Assembly: GCF_000725805.1 (NCBI RefSeq)
Contig: NZ_JOFT01000013.1
Span: forward strand, 1-64,000
DNA length: 64,000 nucleotides
Reading direction: 5' to 3'
DNA from: Streptomyces xanthophaeus
GTDB taxonomy: Bacteria > Actinomycetota > Actinomycetes > Streptomycetales > Streptomycetaceae
In this document: one piece after another, positions 19,278 through 28,321 of the stretch
Layout: each line of letters begins with the position of its first letter
How positions within the stretch are numbered: position 1 is the stretch's first letter
The notes under the pieces: model-generated
Databases searched by the model: none
Told to the model about the DNA's origin: nothing
The model's input: only the letters and a program-made list of their open reading frames with translations
Position numbers and translations under genes: made by a program

Positions 19278-20708
19278 TCAGGCTGCTGGCGGCTCTTCGG
19301 CCGGCAGCCTGCCCGCGCGTACGGCGTCGAGCAGGGCCTGGTGGTCGCGTTCGTTCTGGTCGGCATAGGCTTCGGCGAAGGTGACCAGCGCCCGGTCGAA
19401 GGAATCGCCCCGTCCCAGGTAGGCGGCGATCGCGATCCGGTCTCCCGACCGCGCGTGCGCACGGGCCAGGGTGATGCCGCACAGCTCACCGAACGTCTCC
19501 AACTGCTCGGGCGGCATCGTCTCCGGCATCGCGATCCCCTTCCAGTCGCGCAGCTGGCGGATGTAGAAGTCGCGCTGCTTCCCGTCGATCCCCTCCACCC
19601 GGTCCCAGCCGAGGAAGATGTCGCTGGCCGCCTGCATGAGCCGCTGCCCCGCGACCACGCGCTCGCCCTGGTTGGCGTGCCGGCTCGCGCCGACGTGGGC
19701 GGCGAGCACGGAGGTGTCGGCCTCCTTGGCCTGCAGGAAGAGCGGGTCGGATCCGTCGCGGCCGAGCAGCAGCAGGATCCAGCAGCGCGTACCGACGCTG
19801 CCGACACCCACCACCTTGCGGGCCATGTCCACCAGCCGGTAGTCCTCCAGGAGTGCCCGCCGGTCGGTCGGCAACGTCTGGCCGTAGCGCGCGAGCAGCC
19901 CGCGGAGCTGCTCCTCGAGCGCACCGCGCTCGACGTCCGGCAGGAGATCTGCGATCGGCACCAGCAGCGGCGGGTCCGCCATGATCATCGGCTGCCCGTG
20001 GGCCTCTTCCGTGAGTTTCCCGAAGACCTGCAAGGTGTCGTGCGTGCGGGCTTTCGCCATGGCACGAGCCAGCTTTTTCCGTCCGCTCTTGTCGAGCTGG
20101 TCGGCGGTCAGGGCCTCCAGGCGGTCCGAGTCGATCTTCGCGTACCAGACGTCGAGGTTGCCCATGCCCGCGAAGCCGCGCATCGCCCCGCGGTACGAGC
20201 GCATGCTGCGTCCCACGATGCGCGCGCGTTCGGCGTCGTCGAAGCCGTTCGCCCGGCCCGCGATCACGAGGCTCGCCGCCAGCCGTTTGACGTCCCACTC
20301 CCAGGGGCCGGGCAGGGTCTCGTCGAAGTCGTTGATGTCGAACATCAGCCGCCGCTCGGGGGATGCCAGCAGCCGGAAGTTCAGCAGGTGCGCGTCCCCG
20401 CACAGCTGGGCCGTGATCCCCGAGTGGGGCGTGCCGGCCAGGTCGGACGCCATGATGGCGGCGGCCCCCCGGTAGAAGCGGAAGGGAGACTCCGACATCC
20501 TGCTGTAGCGGATCGGGACCAGCTCGGGTACCCGCGCCGAGGACTGCTCCTCCAGGATCGCCAGTGGATCGGGCCTGTCCGGAGCCGGCCGGTACACCGC
20601 GTGCTGCGACCGCGGCACCCGGCGCCGTGCCTCCTTGCCGTGGGCTGCGCGTTCCTCGGGGCTGCTGTGGGGCACCGCGCGCATCGCGGTGATCGAGGTC
20701 TGGGCCAT
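19278..20708 (-). CDS. DUF2252 family protein
   Basis: A 476-residue protein with AGGAG seven bases before its ATG. Family signatures are FRFYRGAAAIMASDLA, CGDAHLLNFR, FDINDFDETLPGPWEWDVKRL and later VVGVGSVGTRCWILLL. The CGDAHLLNF and DINDFDE blocks resemble the catalytic and metal-binding loops of kinase-like phosphotransferases, so an aminoglycoside-kinase-like fold is plausible, but no DUF2252 reaction is known to me. It follows the DUF1269-like gene by 71 bases on the same strand and may share its transcript. Confidence 0.92.
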   Translation of the reverse strand: MAQTSITAMRAVPHSSPEERAAHGKEARRRVPRSQHAVYRPAPDRPDPLAILEEQSSARVPELVPIRYSRMSESPFRFYRGAAAIMASDLAGTPHSGITAQLCGDAHLLNFRLLASPERRLMFDINDFDETLPGPWEWDVKRLAASLVIAGRANGFDDAERARIVGRSMRSYRGAMRGFAGMGNLDVWYAKIDSDRLEALTADQLDKSGRKKLARAMAKARTHDTLQVFGKLTEEAHGQPMIMADPPLLVPIADLLPDVERGALEEQLRGLLARYGQTLPTDRRALLEDYRLVDMARKVVGVGSVGTRCWILLLLGRDGSDPLFLQAKEADTSVLAAHVGASRHANQGERVVAGQRLMQAASDIFLGWDRVEGIDGKQRDFYIRQLRDWKGIAMPETMPPEQLETFGELCGITLARAHARSGDRIAIAAYLGRGDSFDRALVTFAEAYADQNERDHQALLDAVRAGRLPAEEPPAA

Positions 20709-20763
20709 CGTTGCGCTCCTGCCTGGCTGTGCGGTTCCGCCGGTCCCCCCGGACGAGAACGAC

Positions 20764-20777
20764 CCCCTCGAAAGGGG
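20764..20777. terminator. Small stem-loop between DUF1269-like and DUF2252 genes
   Basis: CCCCT and AGGGG close a stable CGAA tetraloop directly after the DUF1269-like stop (minus strand reading). It is short and may be an mRNA-stabilising or partial terminator element within an operon. Confidence 0.35.
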
Positions 20778-20779
20778 CC

Positions 20780-21274
20780 CTACCCGTCCTCTTCGGCCAT
20801 CTGCTCCGCGGCCCGCACCTGGGCAGCGAACTCCTCCTCGGGCACGCGTTCCAGGGCCCCGCCGTGGCGCCGGGCCAGCTCGTCTCCGGGTTCCTGCGCG
20901 GCCTCGTCGAGATCGACGACGAGCAACGAGGAGCCCTCGTCGATGCGGCCGCTCAGCATGATCAGACCGGCGGTGTCCTCCATCAGGTCCTGGTTCTCCA
21001 CCGCGCCGCCCAGGGCCGCGCCCGCCGCGGCACCCAGCACGACACCCAGCGGCCCGCCCAGCAGGCCGATCAGCCCACCGGCGACGCCGCCGCCCGCGGT
21101 CCGCCTGCCGGCACCCTTCACATGGGTCTCCGGCACGTCCAGCAAGCCGTCGGCGGAGCGCTCCACGACCGCTGCCTGACGCAGCCCGGGCAGCGTCAGG
21201 GCCTCCTGGAACGCCGCACGGCTGGCCTCCCGGTCACTGAACGTGATCAGCAGCACCTGATGGCTGTGCGCCAT
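20780..21274 (-). CDS. DUF1269-like protein with glycine-zipper hydrophobic segment
   Basis: A 164-residue protein; the ATG (MAHSHQVLLITFSDREASRAA) follows GGAGG by nine bases. The first 50 residues are soluble and like DUF1269/DUF6325 proteins. Residues 55-95 are a Gly/Ala-rich hydrophobic stretch (GGGVAGGLIGLLGGPLGVV and following) of glycine-zipper type, then ENQDLMEDTAGLIMLSGRIDEG and an acidic C-terminus. Such proteins are often induced by stress in actinobacteria and may associate with membranes; no enzymatic site is visible. Confidence 0.85.
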   Translation of the reverse strand: MAHSHQVLLITFSDREASRAAFQEALTLPGLRQAAVVERSADGLLDVPETHVKGAGRRTAGGGVAGGLIGLLGGPLGVVLGAAAGAALGGAVENQDLMEDTAGLIMLSGRIDEGSSLLVVDLDEAAQEPGDELARRHGGALERVPEEEFAAQVRAAEQMAEEDG

Positions 21275-21379
21275 GTCGACCGTCCTCCGTTCCCACGCGG
21301 GCACGCGCTTCCCCTTCAGTGGAACCCGCGCCGCGCCTCCCCGCCACACGCAGCGCGGGCGCTGAACCGTGCGCGCCGC

Positions 21380-21545
21380 CCCCGGCCTGCCCGGTCGCTT
21401 GCTCCTTGCGGACCGTGAGGCCCTGCTCGGCGCCGTACGCGGCGCTCGTCTCCTGCCAGGCCTCCAGCCCGTGCCCACGTCGCGGGCCGCGTCGGCCAGT
21501 ACCTGGTTGGCCTGCTGCCCGCCGAAGTGCGGGAAGGCGGTCTGG
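21380..21545 (-). pseudogene. Unrecognised gene-end remnant with frameshift
   Basis: Two minus-strand reading frames join into coding-like peptide: FPHFGGQQANQVLADAARDVG in one frame and LEAWQETSAAYGAEQGLTV in the next. They have no start signal and lie just after the DUF4246 stop. I cannot name the family; it looks like a 60-70 residue C-terminal remnant broken by a one- or two-base change near 21475. Confidence 0.3.
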
Positions 21546-21568
21546 CACCTGCCGGCCGGCCGGCCCCG

Positions 21569-23077
21569 TCAGTGCTCGCAGAGGGAGAATTCTCGTTCGT
21601 AGAGCTGCTCGTTGTGCTCGTCGACGAAGAACTTGCGTTCCTGCATGAGTTGCTCGCGGTACTCCTTGGCCTGCTCCAGCGTCATCGTCGAGGTGTCGGA
21701 CCACGGCTGCTGCGGCGGCACATCGGATGTCGAGACGATCTCTTGCGACGGGTCGACGAGGAAGAAGGCGAGGATCTTGCGGTGCCCAGGGCGGGTGGGG
21801 TCCGTGAGGCGGAACGAGTCGACGCGGTGTTGCAGGATGTTCGGGAACGCAAGGCAGCGGCCCGCTGGGGTCGGTGCCGATCCCAGTACCTGGTTCAGTG
21901 CGTCTTCGTCCTCCAGGCCGTAGACCTCGCGCAGGCCGTCGTCGTCGTTCTGCTCGTAGGACGGGTCGTCGAGTGCCGCCCGGAAACTCAGCCGGCTCTC
22001 GGTGATGTTCTCGCTGTCCCAGTAGTAGATGCCGGTCGAGACGATCCGCTCGTTCATCATTCCCTCGACGTGCCAGGAACCGCCGTCGTACTCGGGCTTT
22101 TCCGGGGTGAGGTGAATGGTGGCGAGCTTGACGATGACCTGGAGGCGGCGGCCGCGCAGGTCGACCCTGGCGGATGCGTCGGGCAGCTCGGGCGGGGTGA
22201 AGGCCGGGGCGTCCGGGACGACCGGACGGCGGTTCTCCCACCAGTCGTCGTGGGCCGTCTCCCAGGCGCGCAGGGCTTCCGCGTAGGCCGCGCCGTCGCT
22301 GTAGGCGGACTTCTTCGGGTACTCCGGCTTCGAGTCGTACCACCCGTAGGGATCGGCCTCGATCCGCAGGGGCCGCGGATGGCGCAGATCGGTGAGCACG
22401 TTCTCCAGCAACGGGCGGAAGCGCGCGAACAGTTCCGGCAGGACGGAGGCCAGTTCGTGATGGGTCTCGGGGTGGACGTTGTTGACGTAGGAACGGAAGG
22501 CGACATCGCCGTCGTCACTGACGTCCACGTCCGTGGGCAGCCACTGGAACTTCTCCGAGAATTCGTACTTCGAGTAGCGGTCCGTCGGGTTCCGCCACGC
22601 CCGCTCGGGCGCACCGCTCACGTCTCTCACCAGACAGAAGAGTGAGGGATGGACCAGGTCCAGCACCTGGCCGTCGGATCCGGGATGCCAGTCCTTTTCC
22701 TCTTCGGGCACCTGCTCCAGAACCCGGACGGCGTCGCGCAGCCGGGACCGGAGCTTGTCGTCGACCAGCGCGTCCGACTGCCACACCCCGTCGACGGCGG
22801 ACACCTCGACGCCGGTTCGCCCGTCCCGCAGCGCGGCGTAATGCCGGAGTTCTTCGAGCACGTAGCGGACCTGCGCCTCGGTAAGGCCCTGGCCCACCGC
22901 TTCCCGGGTCCACCTGGCGACGATGTCGCCGTCGTGCATCTTGTCGAACCACCCCGGCTTCGACCGGATGTGCGAGCTGCACTGCATCATCTGCAGTTCC
23001 CGCAGCGTCCTGGGTGTCGCGAACGCTATGGAACGGGAAGCGTGGAAGGGCAGCGGGAAGGCAGACAGGCCGGTCAA
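21569..23077 (-). CDS. DUF4246 domain-containing protein
   Basis: About 502 residues. The proposed TTG start at 23077 (LTGLSAFPLPFHASRS) has GAGG nine bases upstream and lies where homologues begin; no ATG is available before MMQCSS about 30 residues later. Family blocks include GWFDKMHDGDIVARW, LVHPSLFCLVRDVSG, EKFQWLPTDVDV, NERIVSTGIYYWDSENITES and GRCLAFPNILQHRVDSF. In DUF4246 the His/Asp-bearing YYWDSENITES and LQHRV blocks resemble the iron ligands of 2-oxoglutarate dioxygenase folds, but activity is unproven. The acidic C-terminal end and single-gene context give no further clue. Confidence 0.85.
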   Translation of the reverse strand: MTGLSAFPLPFHASRSIAFATPRTLRELQMMQCSSHIRSKPGWFDKMHDGDIVARWTREAVGQGLTEAQVRYVLEELRHYAALRDGRTGVEVSAVDGVWQSDALVDDKLRSRLRDAVRVLEQVPEEEKDWHPGSDGQVLDLVHPSLFCLVRDVSGAPERAWRNPTDRYSKYEFSEKFQWLPTDVDVSDDGDVAFRSYVNNVHPETHHELASVLPELFARFRPLLENVLTDLRHPRPLRIEADPYGWYDSKPEYPKKSAYSDGAAYAEALRAWETAHDDWWENRRPVVPDAPAFTPPELPDASARVDLRGRRLQVIVKLATIHLTPEKPEYDGGSWHVEGMMNERIVSTGIYYWDSENITESRLSFRAALDDPSYEQNDDDGLREVYGLEDEDALNQVLGSAPTPAGRCLAFPNILQHRVDSFRLTDPTRPGHRKILAFFLVDPSQEIVSTSDVPPQQPWSDTSTMTLEQAKEYREQLMQERKFFVDEHNEQLYEREFSLCEH

Positions 23078-23387
23078 TTCCTTGGTCCTCTGAGTCGGTG
23101 TGCGGTGGCGGGAAGAATACTTCAGCCGACTGACACCGCAGCCGTGCTCCCGCCCTCCGGCCCGGGAGGGTCGCGAACCGGCCTCCTGCGTCGCCCAGGT
23201 GATGGCCTTCCGACGGACGCTCGCGGCTCTGGAGCAGCGACGCGACGTCTCCACCCGGCGCTGTGAGGTGGCTGTGAAGCGTCGTAGGGGAGGGGCTCAG
23301 GGTGCGGGAGGAGTGCCGACAAGTTCTATATTCATACGAACCATCCACGCGCGGCCCTGCTGCGGTGAGTAGGGGGAGACGATAGCG

Positions 23388-24704
23388 ATGGCCGACACCG
23401 AAGCCGCTGCGGGCACCCGGGCGGAGTCCCGGAGCAGCCGCAAGGTCCGCAGGAAGGCGCAGAACCGCAAGCGCCTGGTCATAGGCGTGGCCGTGCTCGC
23501 CCTGGGCGCGGCCGGCGCCGCCGCGTACGCCTTCACGGGCTCCTCCGGAACCCCCGATGCCGACGCGAAGCTCGCGGCGCCGGGTGCTGCGGCCGAGGGG
23601 GCCGCCGCCGCCAAGGCGACGGAAGAGGCCTGGGACGGCAAGGTCAAGGTGCTGGGCGACGGCTCCACCTCCTACACCGGACCGCAGCCGGGACAGCTCA
23701 AGCCCGAGAAGCTGGGGCCCGGCGAGAAGCCGCCGCAGTTCGTGGTGTTCTCCTGGGACGGCGCGCTGGAAGGCGACGACCACCTCTTCTCCCACTTCCG
23801 CCAGGTGGCACGGGAGAACAAGGCCCACATGACCTTCTTCCTCACGGGCATCTACCTGCTGCCGGAGAGCAAGAAGGCGCTCTACCACCCGCCGCAGCAC
23901 GGCGAGGGGGCGGCCGCCATCTCGTACCCGACCGTCCCGCACATCAAGTCCACCCTCGGACAGCTGCGCGGAGCCTGGACCGACGGCAACGAGATCGGTT
24001 CGCACTTCAACGGGCACTTCTGCGGGCCCAAGGGCGGCGGGGAGTGGAGCCCCGCCGAATGGAAGAGCGAGACGGACCAGACGTACTCGTTCATCAAGAA
24101 CTGGAAGACCAACACCGGCTTCACCAAGGAGGCGCCGCTGCCCTTCGACCCGGACCGGGAAGTCGTCGGCGGCCGTGCCCCGTGCCTTGAGGGCCAGCAG
24201 AACCTGCTGACCGCGATCAAGCCGTACGGCTGGCGTTACGACGCGAGTTCCTCGGGCGACTTCCAGCTCTGGCCGTCCAAGCTGGACGGCATCTGGAACT
24301 TCCCCCTCCAGCTGGTGCCGTTGCAGGGCAAGGAGGTGCAGGTCCTCTCCATGGACTTCAACTTCCTCTACAACCAGTCGGGCGACAGCACCCAGGGCGA
24401 CCCGGCGAAGTTCGCAGGGTGGCAGGCGCAGGTCCAGGGTTCGTACATGAACGGCTTCAACCGCGTCTACAACGGCAGCCGGGCCCCGATGTTCATCGGC
24501 AACCACTTCGAGGACTGGAACGGCGGCATCTACATGAAGGCCGTCGAGAACGTCATGAAGGACGTCTGCCCGCGCCAGGACGTGCGCTGCGTGTCGTTCC
24601 GGGAGCTGGCGGACTGGCTCGACGTCCAGGACCCGAAGGTTCTGGGCCAGCTGCGCATGCTCGACCCGGCACAGGTCCCGGACTGGAACACACTGATCAA
24701 GTAG
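23388..24704 (+). CDS. Membrane-anchored polysaccharide deacetylase-like protein
   Basis: A 438-residue protein with GGGGGAG before its ATG. A basic N-terminus (RKVRRKAQNRKR) and one membrane helix (about 30-50) anchor it outside the cell, followed by an Ala/Glu linker. The catalytic-like domain has FVVFSWDGALEGDD in place of the usual NodB TFDDG motif, KAHMTFFLTGIYLL, and GNEIGSHFNGHFC, which supplies the HxxxH metal pair. It therefore resembles carbohydrate esterase family 4 but is divergent at the first motif. It likely acts on cell-wall or surface polysaccharide; it converges on a class A penicillin-binding protein gene. Confidence 0.82.
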   Translation: MADTEAAAGTRAESRSSRKVRRKAQNRKRLVIGVAVLALGAAGAAAYAFTGSSGTPDADAKLAAPGAAAEGAAAAKATEEAWDGKVKVLGDGSTSYTGPQPGQLKPEKLGPGEKPPQFVVFSWDGALEGDDHLFSHFRQVARENKAHMTFFLTGIYLLPESKKALYHPPQHGEGAAAISYPTVPHIKSTLGQLRGAWTDGNEIGSHFNGHFCGPKGGGEWSPAEWKSETDQTYSFIKNWKTNTGFTKEAPLPFDPDREVVGGRAPCLEGQQNLLTAIKPYGWRYDASSSGDFQLWPSKLDGIWNFPLQLVPLQGKEVQVLSMDFNFLYNQSGDSTQGDPAKFAGWQAQVQGSYMNGFNRVYNGSRAPMFIGNHFEDWNGGIYMKAVENVMKDVCPRQDVRCVSFRELADWLDVQDPKVLGQLRMLDPAQVPDWNTLIK

Positions 24705-24719
24705 CCGGCCTCGGCGGCT

Positions 24720-24743
24720 GCCGGGCGGCGCCCGCCGCCCGGC
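24720..24743. terminator. GC-rich hairpin between deacetylase-like and PBP genes
   Basis: GCCGGGCGGCG is followed almost at once by its complement CGCCGCCCGGC, filling the gap between two converging stops. A bidirectional terminator is likely. Confidence 0.7.
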
Positions 24744-26873
24744 CTACTTCACCGCCTTGACGTAGTTCGCCCACAAGCGCAGCGCCCGGTCACTGCCGGG
24801 CGTGTTCGGGGCGTCGCCGCCCAGACCCGTCAGCGGCTGCGGGACCAGGTCGGTCAGCGACATCCGGTAGACCACGACGGCCGTGGACTCGTTCTCGGTG
24901 CTGGCCACGAACCAGCCCACCGTGTTCGCGGCCGTCGTCCCCGTCTTGCCGGCCGCGCCGGGGTGCGCCTTGGCCACCGCCTTCGCCGATCCCTCGGTGA
25001 CGGCGGAGCGCAGGGCGTCCGTCACCGCGCGGGCGGTCTCGGCCTTCACGGCCCGGGTCGGCTGCGGCGCGTCGAGCGGCATCGCGGCGCCGTTGCGGGT
25101 GATCGAGCGCACCGAGTAGGGGTCGGTGTGCACGCCGTCGGCGGCGAACGTCTCGTAGGCGCCGGCCATGCGGATCGCGCTGGGGGTCGAGTTCTCCCCC
25201 AGTGCGAACGTGGGAATCCGCGGCCCGAGGCTCGCTGCGAGCAGGCCCGAACGCTCGGCGAACGACTCCACCCGGTCGAGGCCGACATCGAGGCCGAGCT
25301 GCAGCATGGGGGTGTTGATGGAGTTGGCGACGGCCTGACTCAAGGTCACCTGGCCCCAGCTGCGGCCGCCGTCGTTGCGCCCCTTCACCACCTTGCCGCT
25401 GCGGTCCCAGTACGGCCCCTCCGGCGTCTGCACGGTCACCTGGTCGTTGCCGTCGGCCATGGTGGAAGGGGAGACGGGCGTGCGGTCCTTGCCGCGCGTG
25501 CGCACTACCCCGTCCTCAAGGGCAGCGGCGTAGACGAACGGCGTGAGCGCCGTGCCGGCCGGGATCGTCGTCGCGTTCGACTCGTTGAAGCCCTGCTTCA
25601 GGTAGTCGGGGCCGCCGTACACGGCGAGGAGCCTCCCGTCCGGGGCCACGCTCGCCGCGCCGATCCTCGCGTGTTTGTCGGTGTCGGGGCGCTTCTCGGC
25701 GTCGAAGTCCTTCTGCGCCTCCTGGACGGCACCGGTCAGGGCCGTCATGCGTTCCTTGTCGAACGTCGTGTAGATCTGGTAGCCGCCCAGGTCGAACTCG
25801 GCGTCGGGGATGTGGCCGGTCTTGATCGCGTAGGCCTTGGCCAGCTCCACCAGGTAGCCGGTCTGCGCGCCGGGGGTACCGGGGAGGGAGGCGCCCGTGG
25901 GCTCGGGGAACTTCGTGTAGGTCGCCCGCTCGGCGCGGGTGAGCTTGCCGGTCTCGACCATGCGGTCCAGGATCCACGACCACCGCTCGACGGCCCGCTC
26001 GTGGTTCTCCGGGCTGAGGGCGGGGTCGTACAGTCCGGCGCCCTTGAGCAGGGAGGCCAGGAAGGCGCCTTCGCTGACGTCGAGCTGCGAGACGTCCTTG
26101 CCGTAGTACGCCTGCGACGCGCGCTGCAAGCCGTAGGTACCGCGCCCGAACCAGCTGGTGTTGAGGTAGTCCTGGAGGATCTCCTTCTTGTCCCTCTGGT
26201 TGTCCAGCTTCACTGCGAGCAGGATCTCGGTGAACTTCCGCGAGAGGGTGCGGTCCTGCTTCAGGTAGGCGTTCTTCACGTACTGCTGCGTGATGGTGGA
26301 GCCGCCTTGGGTCTCGCCCCCGGTCACCGCGGCGTGCGCGGCGCGCAGGAAGCCGGACGGCGAGACTCCGGGGTCCGAGTAGAAGCTGGCGTTCTCGGCT
26401 GCCAGAACAGCGTCCTGGACCTTGGGAGGGACCTTGTCCAGCGGCATCTCCTGTCGGCTGACCCAGCCCGTACGGGCCATCGTGGTGCCGTCGGCCCAGT
26501 AGTAGACGTTGTCCTGCTGCGTGGCGAACGAGTTGATGTCGTCGGGTATCTCCGTGGTGGCGTAGGCGTAGGTGACGAAGCCCGTCATGGCTATGCACGC
26601 GTACAGGCAGGCACCCAGCCATTGGCGCCACGAGGGTGTCCACCGGCGCCAGCCGGTGCGGCCCGGTCTCGGGAAGTCGGGCCGCAGGCGCCGTATTCGG
26701 GTACGTGCCAGACCGATGGCCGGGGCCAGGGCGCCGAGGCGGCCGGCTCCCTCCCGGGGGCGGCGGCGCGCCCCCGACTTGCCCCGGCGTCCGGAGCGGA
26801 CGCCGCCCGTGCCCTCCGGAGCCGCCCGCCTGCCCCGCGCTCGCCCTCTTGCAGCCGAACCCTGCCTATCCAC
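24744..26873 (-). CDS. Class A penicillin-binding protein with altered transpeptidase SxxK motif
   Basis: About 709 residues; GTG at 26873 follows GGGGG by eight bases, while an earlier GTG at 26906 has no ribosome site. An Arg-rich cytoplasmic tail, one membrane helix (about 85-110), then a family 51 glycosyltransferase domain with AVLAAENASFYSDPG (catalytic Glu), GGSTITQQYVKN and FTEILLAVKLD. In the transpeptidase domain the SxN (NSINTP) and KTG (GKTGTT) motifs are present, but the position of the nucleophilic SxxK reads PAGTALTPFVYAA, with Thr441 and Thr444 where Ser and Lys are expected. Glycan polymerisation is probably intact while cross-linking by the usual mechanism looks lost. It could be a regulatory or scaffold PBP. 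Confidence 0.9.
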   Translation of the reverse strand: MDRQGSAARGRARGRRAAPEGTGGVRSGRRGKSGARRRPREGAGRLGALAPAIGLARTRIRRLRPDFPRPGRTGWRRWTPSWRQWLGACLYACIAMTGFVTYAYATTEIPDDINSFATQQDNVYYWADGTTMARTGWVSRQEMPLDKVPPKVQDAVLAAENASFYSDPGVSPSGFLRAAHAAVTGGETQGGSTITQQYVKNAYLKQDRTLSRKFTEILLAVKLDNQRDKKEILQDYLNTSWFGRGTYGLQRASQAYYGKDVSQLDVSEGAFLASLLKGAGLYDPALSPENHERAVERWSWILDRMVETGKLTRAERATYTKFPEPTGASLPGTPGAQTGYLVELAKAYAIKTGHIPDAEFDLGGYQIYTTFDKERMTALTGAVQEAQKDFDAEKRPDTDKHARIGAASVAPDGRLLAVYGGPDYLKQGFNESNATTIPAGTALTPFVYAAALEDGVVRTRGKDRTPVSPSTMADGNDQVTVQTPEGPYWDRSGKVVKGRNDGGRSWGQVTLSQAVANSINTPMLQLGLDVGLDRVESFAERSGLLAASLGPRIPTFALGENSTPSAIRMAGAYETFAADGVHTDPYSVRSITRNGAAMPLDAPQPTRAVKAETARAVTDALRSAVTEGSAKAVAKAHPGAAGKTGTTAANTVGWFVASTENESTAVVVYRMSLTDLVPQPLTGLGGDAPNTPGSDRALRLWANYVKAVK

Positions 26874-27125
26874 TGCGAATGCCCCCTGTGCTGTGCTTTC
26901 CCGCACACACTAGATGTATTTGCTGTGGGGCCTGTCGGGTGGTGGTCTCTTCCCGGCCGCGAGCGGGGACGGCGGGACGGCGGCGAAGCGGAGGCGGACC
27001 GCCCTGCGGGTGGGGCGACGGCGCCTGGCGACCGTCGTCGAAACGGAACGGAAAGAAAGAGTCGCCCAGTTGTGCGACGATGCCGTCCCCCGGTTCGTGT
27101 GTACCGGGTGACAAGGGGAACAACA
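26874..27125. promoter_or_regulatory. Divergent promoter region of PBP and amidase genes
   Basis: About 250 bases lie between two divergent starts and must drive both. A weak TACATCTAGT on the minus strand near 26930 could be part of a -10 element. Nothing else recognisable is seen. Confidence 0.35.
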
Positions 27126-28265
27126 GTGATACCTAAGAGGTTCAGGCCCGCCGCCATTGCGGCCCTGACCGTAGCCCTGGCGTCCGGCAGCATGCTCGCG
27201 TACTCGGCGAGTGCCGGCACCGGGCCCGAGGCGGCCGATCGCGCCACCTCCGAAGCCTTTGCCCGCATAGCCGACGACGTGCTCTCCGAGCGCACCCAGG
27301 CCTTGGTCGAGGACCAGCCGGGACGCCGTCAGGCCGGCCAGACCCCCGCGAAGACTCGGATGTCGGCCCAGCTGAAGAAGGACGAGGAAGCCGCGATCTC
27401 GTCGCTGCGGTCCCGCAAGACACGGCTTGCGGATCTCGGCGAGGCCTACACGGGCGCCGACACCCGCGTCGCCGTCGACCGTGCCACGGTCACCGGCGGG
27501 AAGGCGACCGTCGAGGTCACCGAGCAGACCACGCTCACCTACAAGAAACTGCGCGGCGACGAGCCGGAGACCACCGACTTCCGCACGCGTTACGAACTGA
27601 AGCTCACCAGCAAGCGGGGAGGTGGCTGGGAACTGACATCCATCAAGTCCCGGGACACCGGCCCCGTCGCGATCAACGAGCCGGTGGCGACCAAGGGCAA
27701 GGTCGTCAAGGACGACGGCAACCAGTACCCGGACGGCACGCCCGCGTCCACCAAGTACCCGGCTCCGGCCAAGCCCAAGGCGAAGACCGGCGGTGCCTAC
27801 GACTACGCCGCCATGGCGAAGTACGCGGAGAAGCACTGGAGCAACTACAACCCGGCGTACCGCAAGTTCAACGGCGCCGGCGGCGACTGCACGAACTTCA
27901 TCAGCCAGGCACTGAAGGCGGGTGGCTGGAAGGCCGTTCCGGGCTCCACCTCGGACTACCGGAACTGGTGGTATGACGGAACCCGCCAGTCCGACTCTTG
28001 GGTCGGCGCGAACGAGTGGGCCTGGTTCACGCTGTCCAACCAGCGGGCCGCCAACCTGGCGAACGTCTACCAGACGGACGTCGGTGACATCCTGCAGCTG
28101 GACTTCAACAAGGACGGGTCCAAGGACCACTCCATGATGGTGACGTACCGCAGCAGCGCAGGAATGCCGTACCTCACCTACCACTCGACCAACACGTACC
28201 GTAAGTCCCTCGCGAGCCTCATCGCGTCCTACCCGGACGCGGTCTACTTCGCGTACCGCACCTGA
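27126..28265 (+). CDS. Secreted amidase-domain protein (Amidase_6 type)
   Basis: A 379-residue exported protein; the GTG start follows AAGGGGAA by five bases. A signal peptide (PKRFRPAAIAALTVALASGS, cleavage after the YSASA region) is followed by a 190-residue N-terminal domain with beta-rich VAVDRATVTGGKATVEV, a Pro/Lys linker, then a cysteine amidase domain: YDYAAMAKYAEKHWSNYN, AGGDCTNFISQAL with probable nucleophile Cys255, and a His in KDHSMMVTYR. The papain-like layout is that of putative peptidoglycan amidases in Gram-positive bacteria. It is divergent from the PBP gene, consistent with a wall remodelling role. Confidence 0.88.
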   Translation: MIPKRFRPAAIAALTVALASGSMLAYSASAGTGPEAADRATSEAFARIADDVLSERTQALVEDQPGRRQAGQTPAKTRMSAQLKKDEEAAISSLRSRKTRLADLGEAYTGADTRVAVDRATVTGGKATVEVTEQTTLTYKKLRGDEPETTDFRTRYELKLTSKRGGGWELTSIKSRDTGPVAINEPVATKGKVVKDDGNQYPDGTPASTKYPAPAKPKAKTGGAYDYAAMAKYAEKHWSNYNPAYRKFNGAGGDCTNFISQALKAGGWKAVPGSTSDYRNWWYDGTRQSDSWVGANEWAWFTLSNQRAANLANVYQTDVGDILQLDFNKDGSKDHSMMVTYRSSAGMPYLTYHSTNTYRKSLASLIASYPDAVYFAYRT

Positions 28266-28276
28266 CGGACACCCTC

Positions 28277-28317
28277 CGGCTCCTCCTGCCGCGGAACTTC
28301 CGCGGCAGGAGGAGCCG
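28277..28317. terminator. Strong bidirectional terminator hairpin
   Basis: An 18-base perfect stem (CGGCTCCTCCTGCCGCGG and its complement) around an AACTT loop lies between the amidase stop and the converging secreted-protein stop. Confidence 0.9.
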
Positions 28318-28321
28318 ACCG

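Noticed and set aside
26874..26906. Upstream GTG at 26906 as PBP start
   Set aside because: No ribosome site precedes it, while the GTG at 26873 has GGGGG eight bases upstream.
24963..27125. Plus-strand open frame running from inside the PBP gene into the amidase gene
   Set aside because: The part before 27126 is antisense to the PBP and compositionally biased; the GTG at 27126 has a ribosome site and signal peptide.
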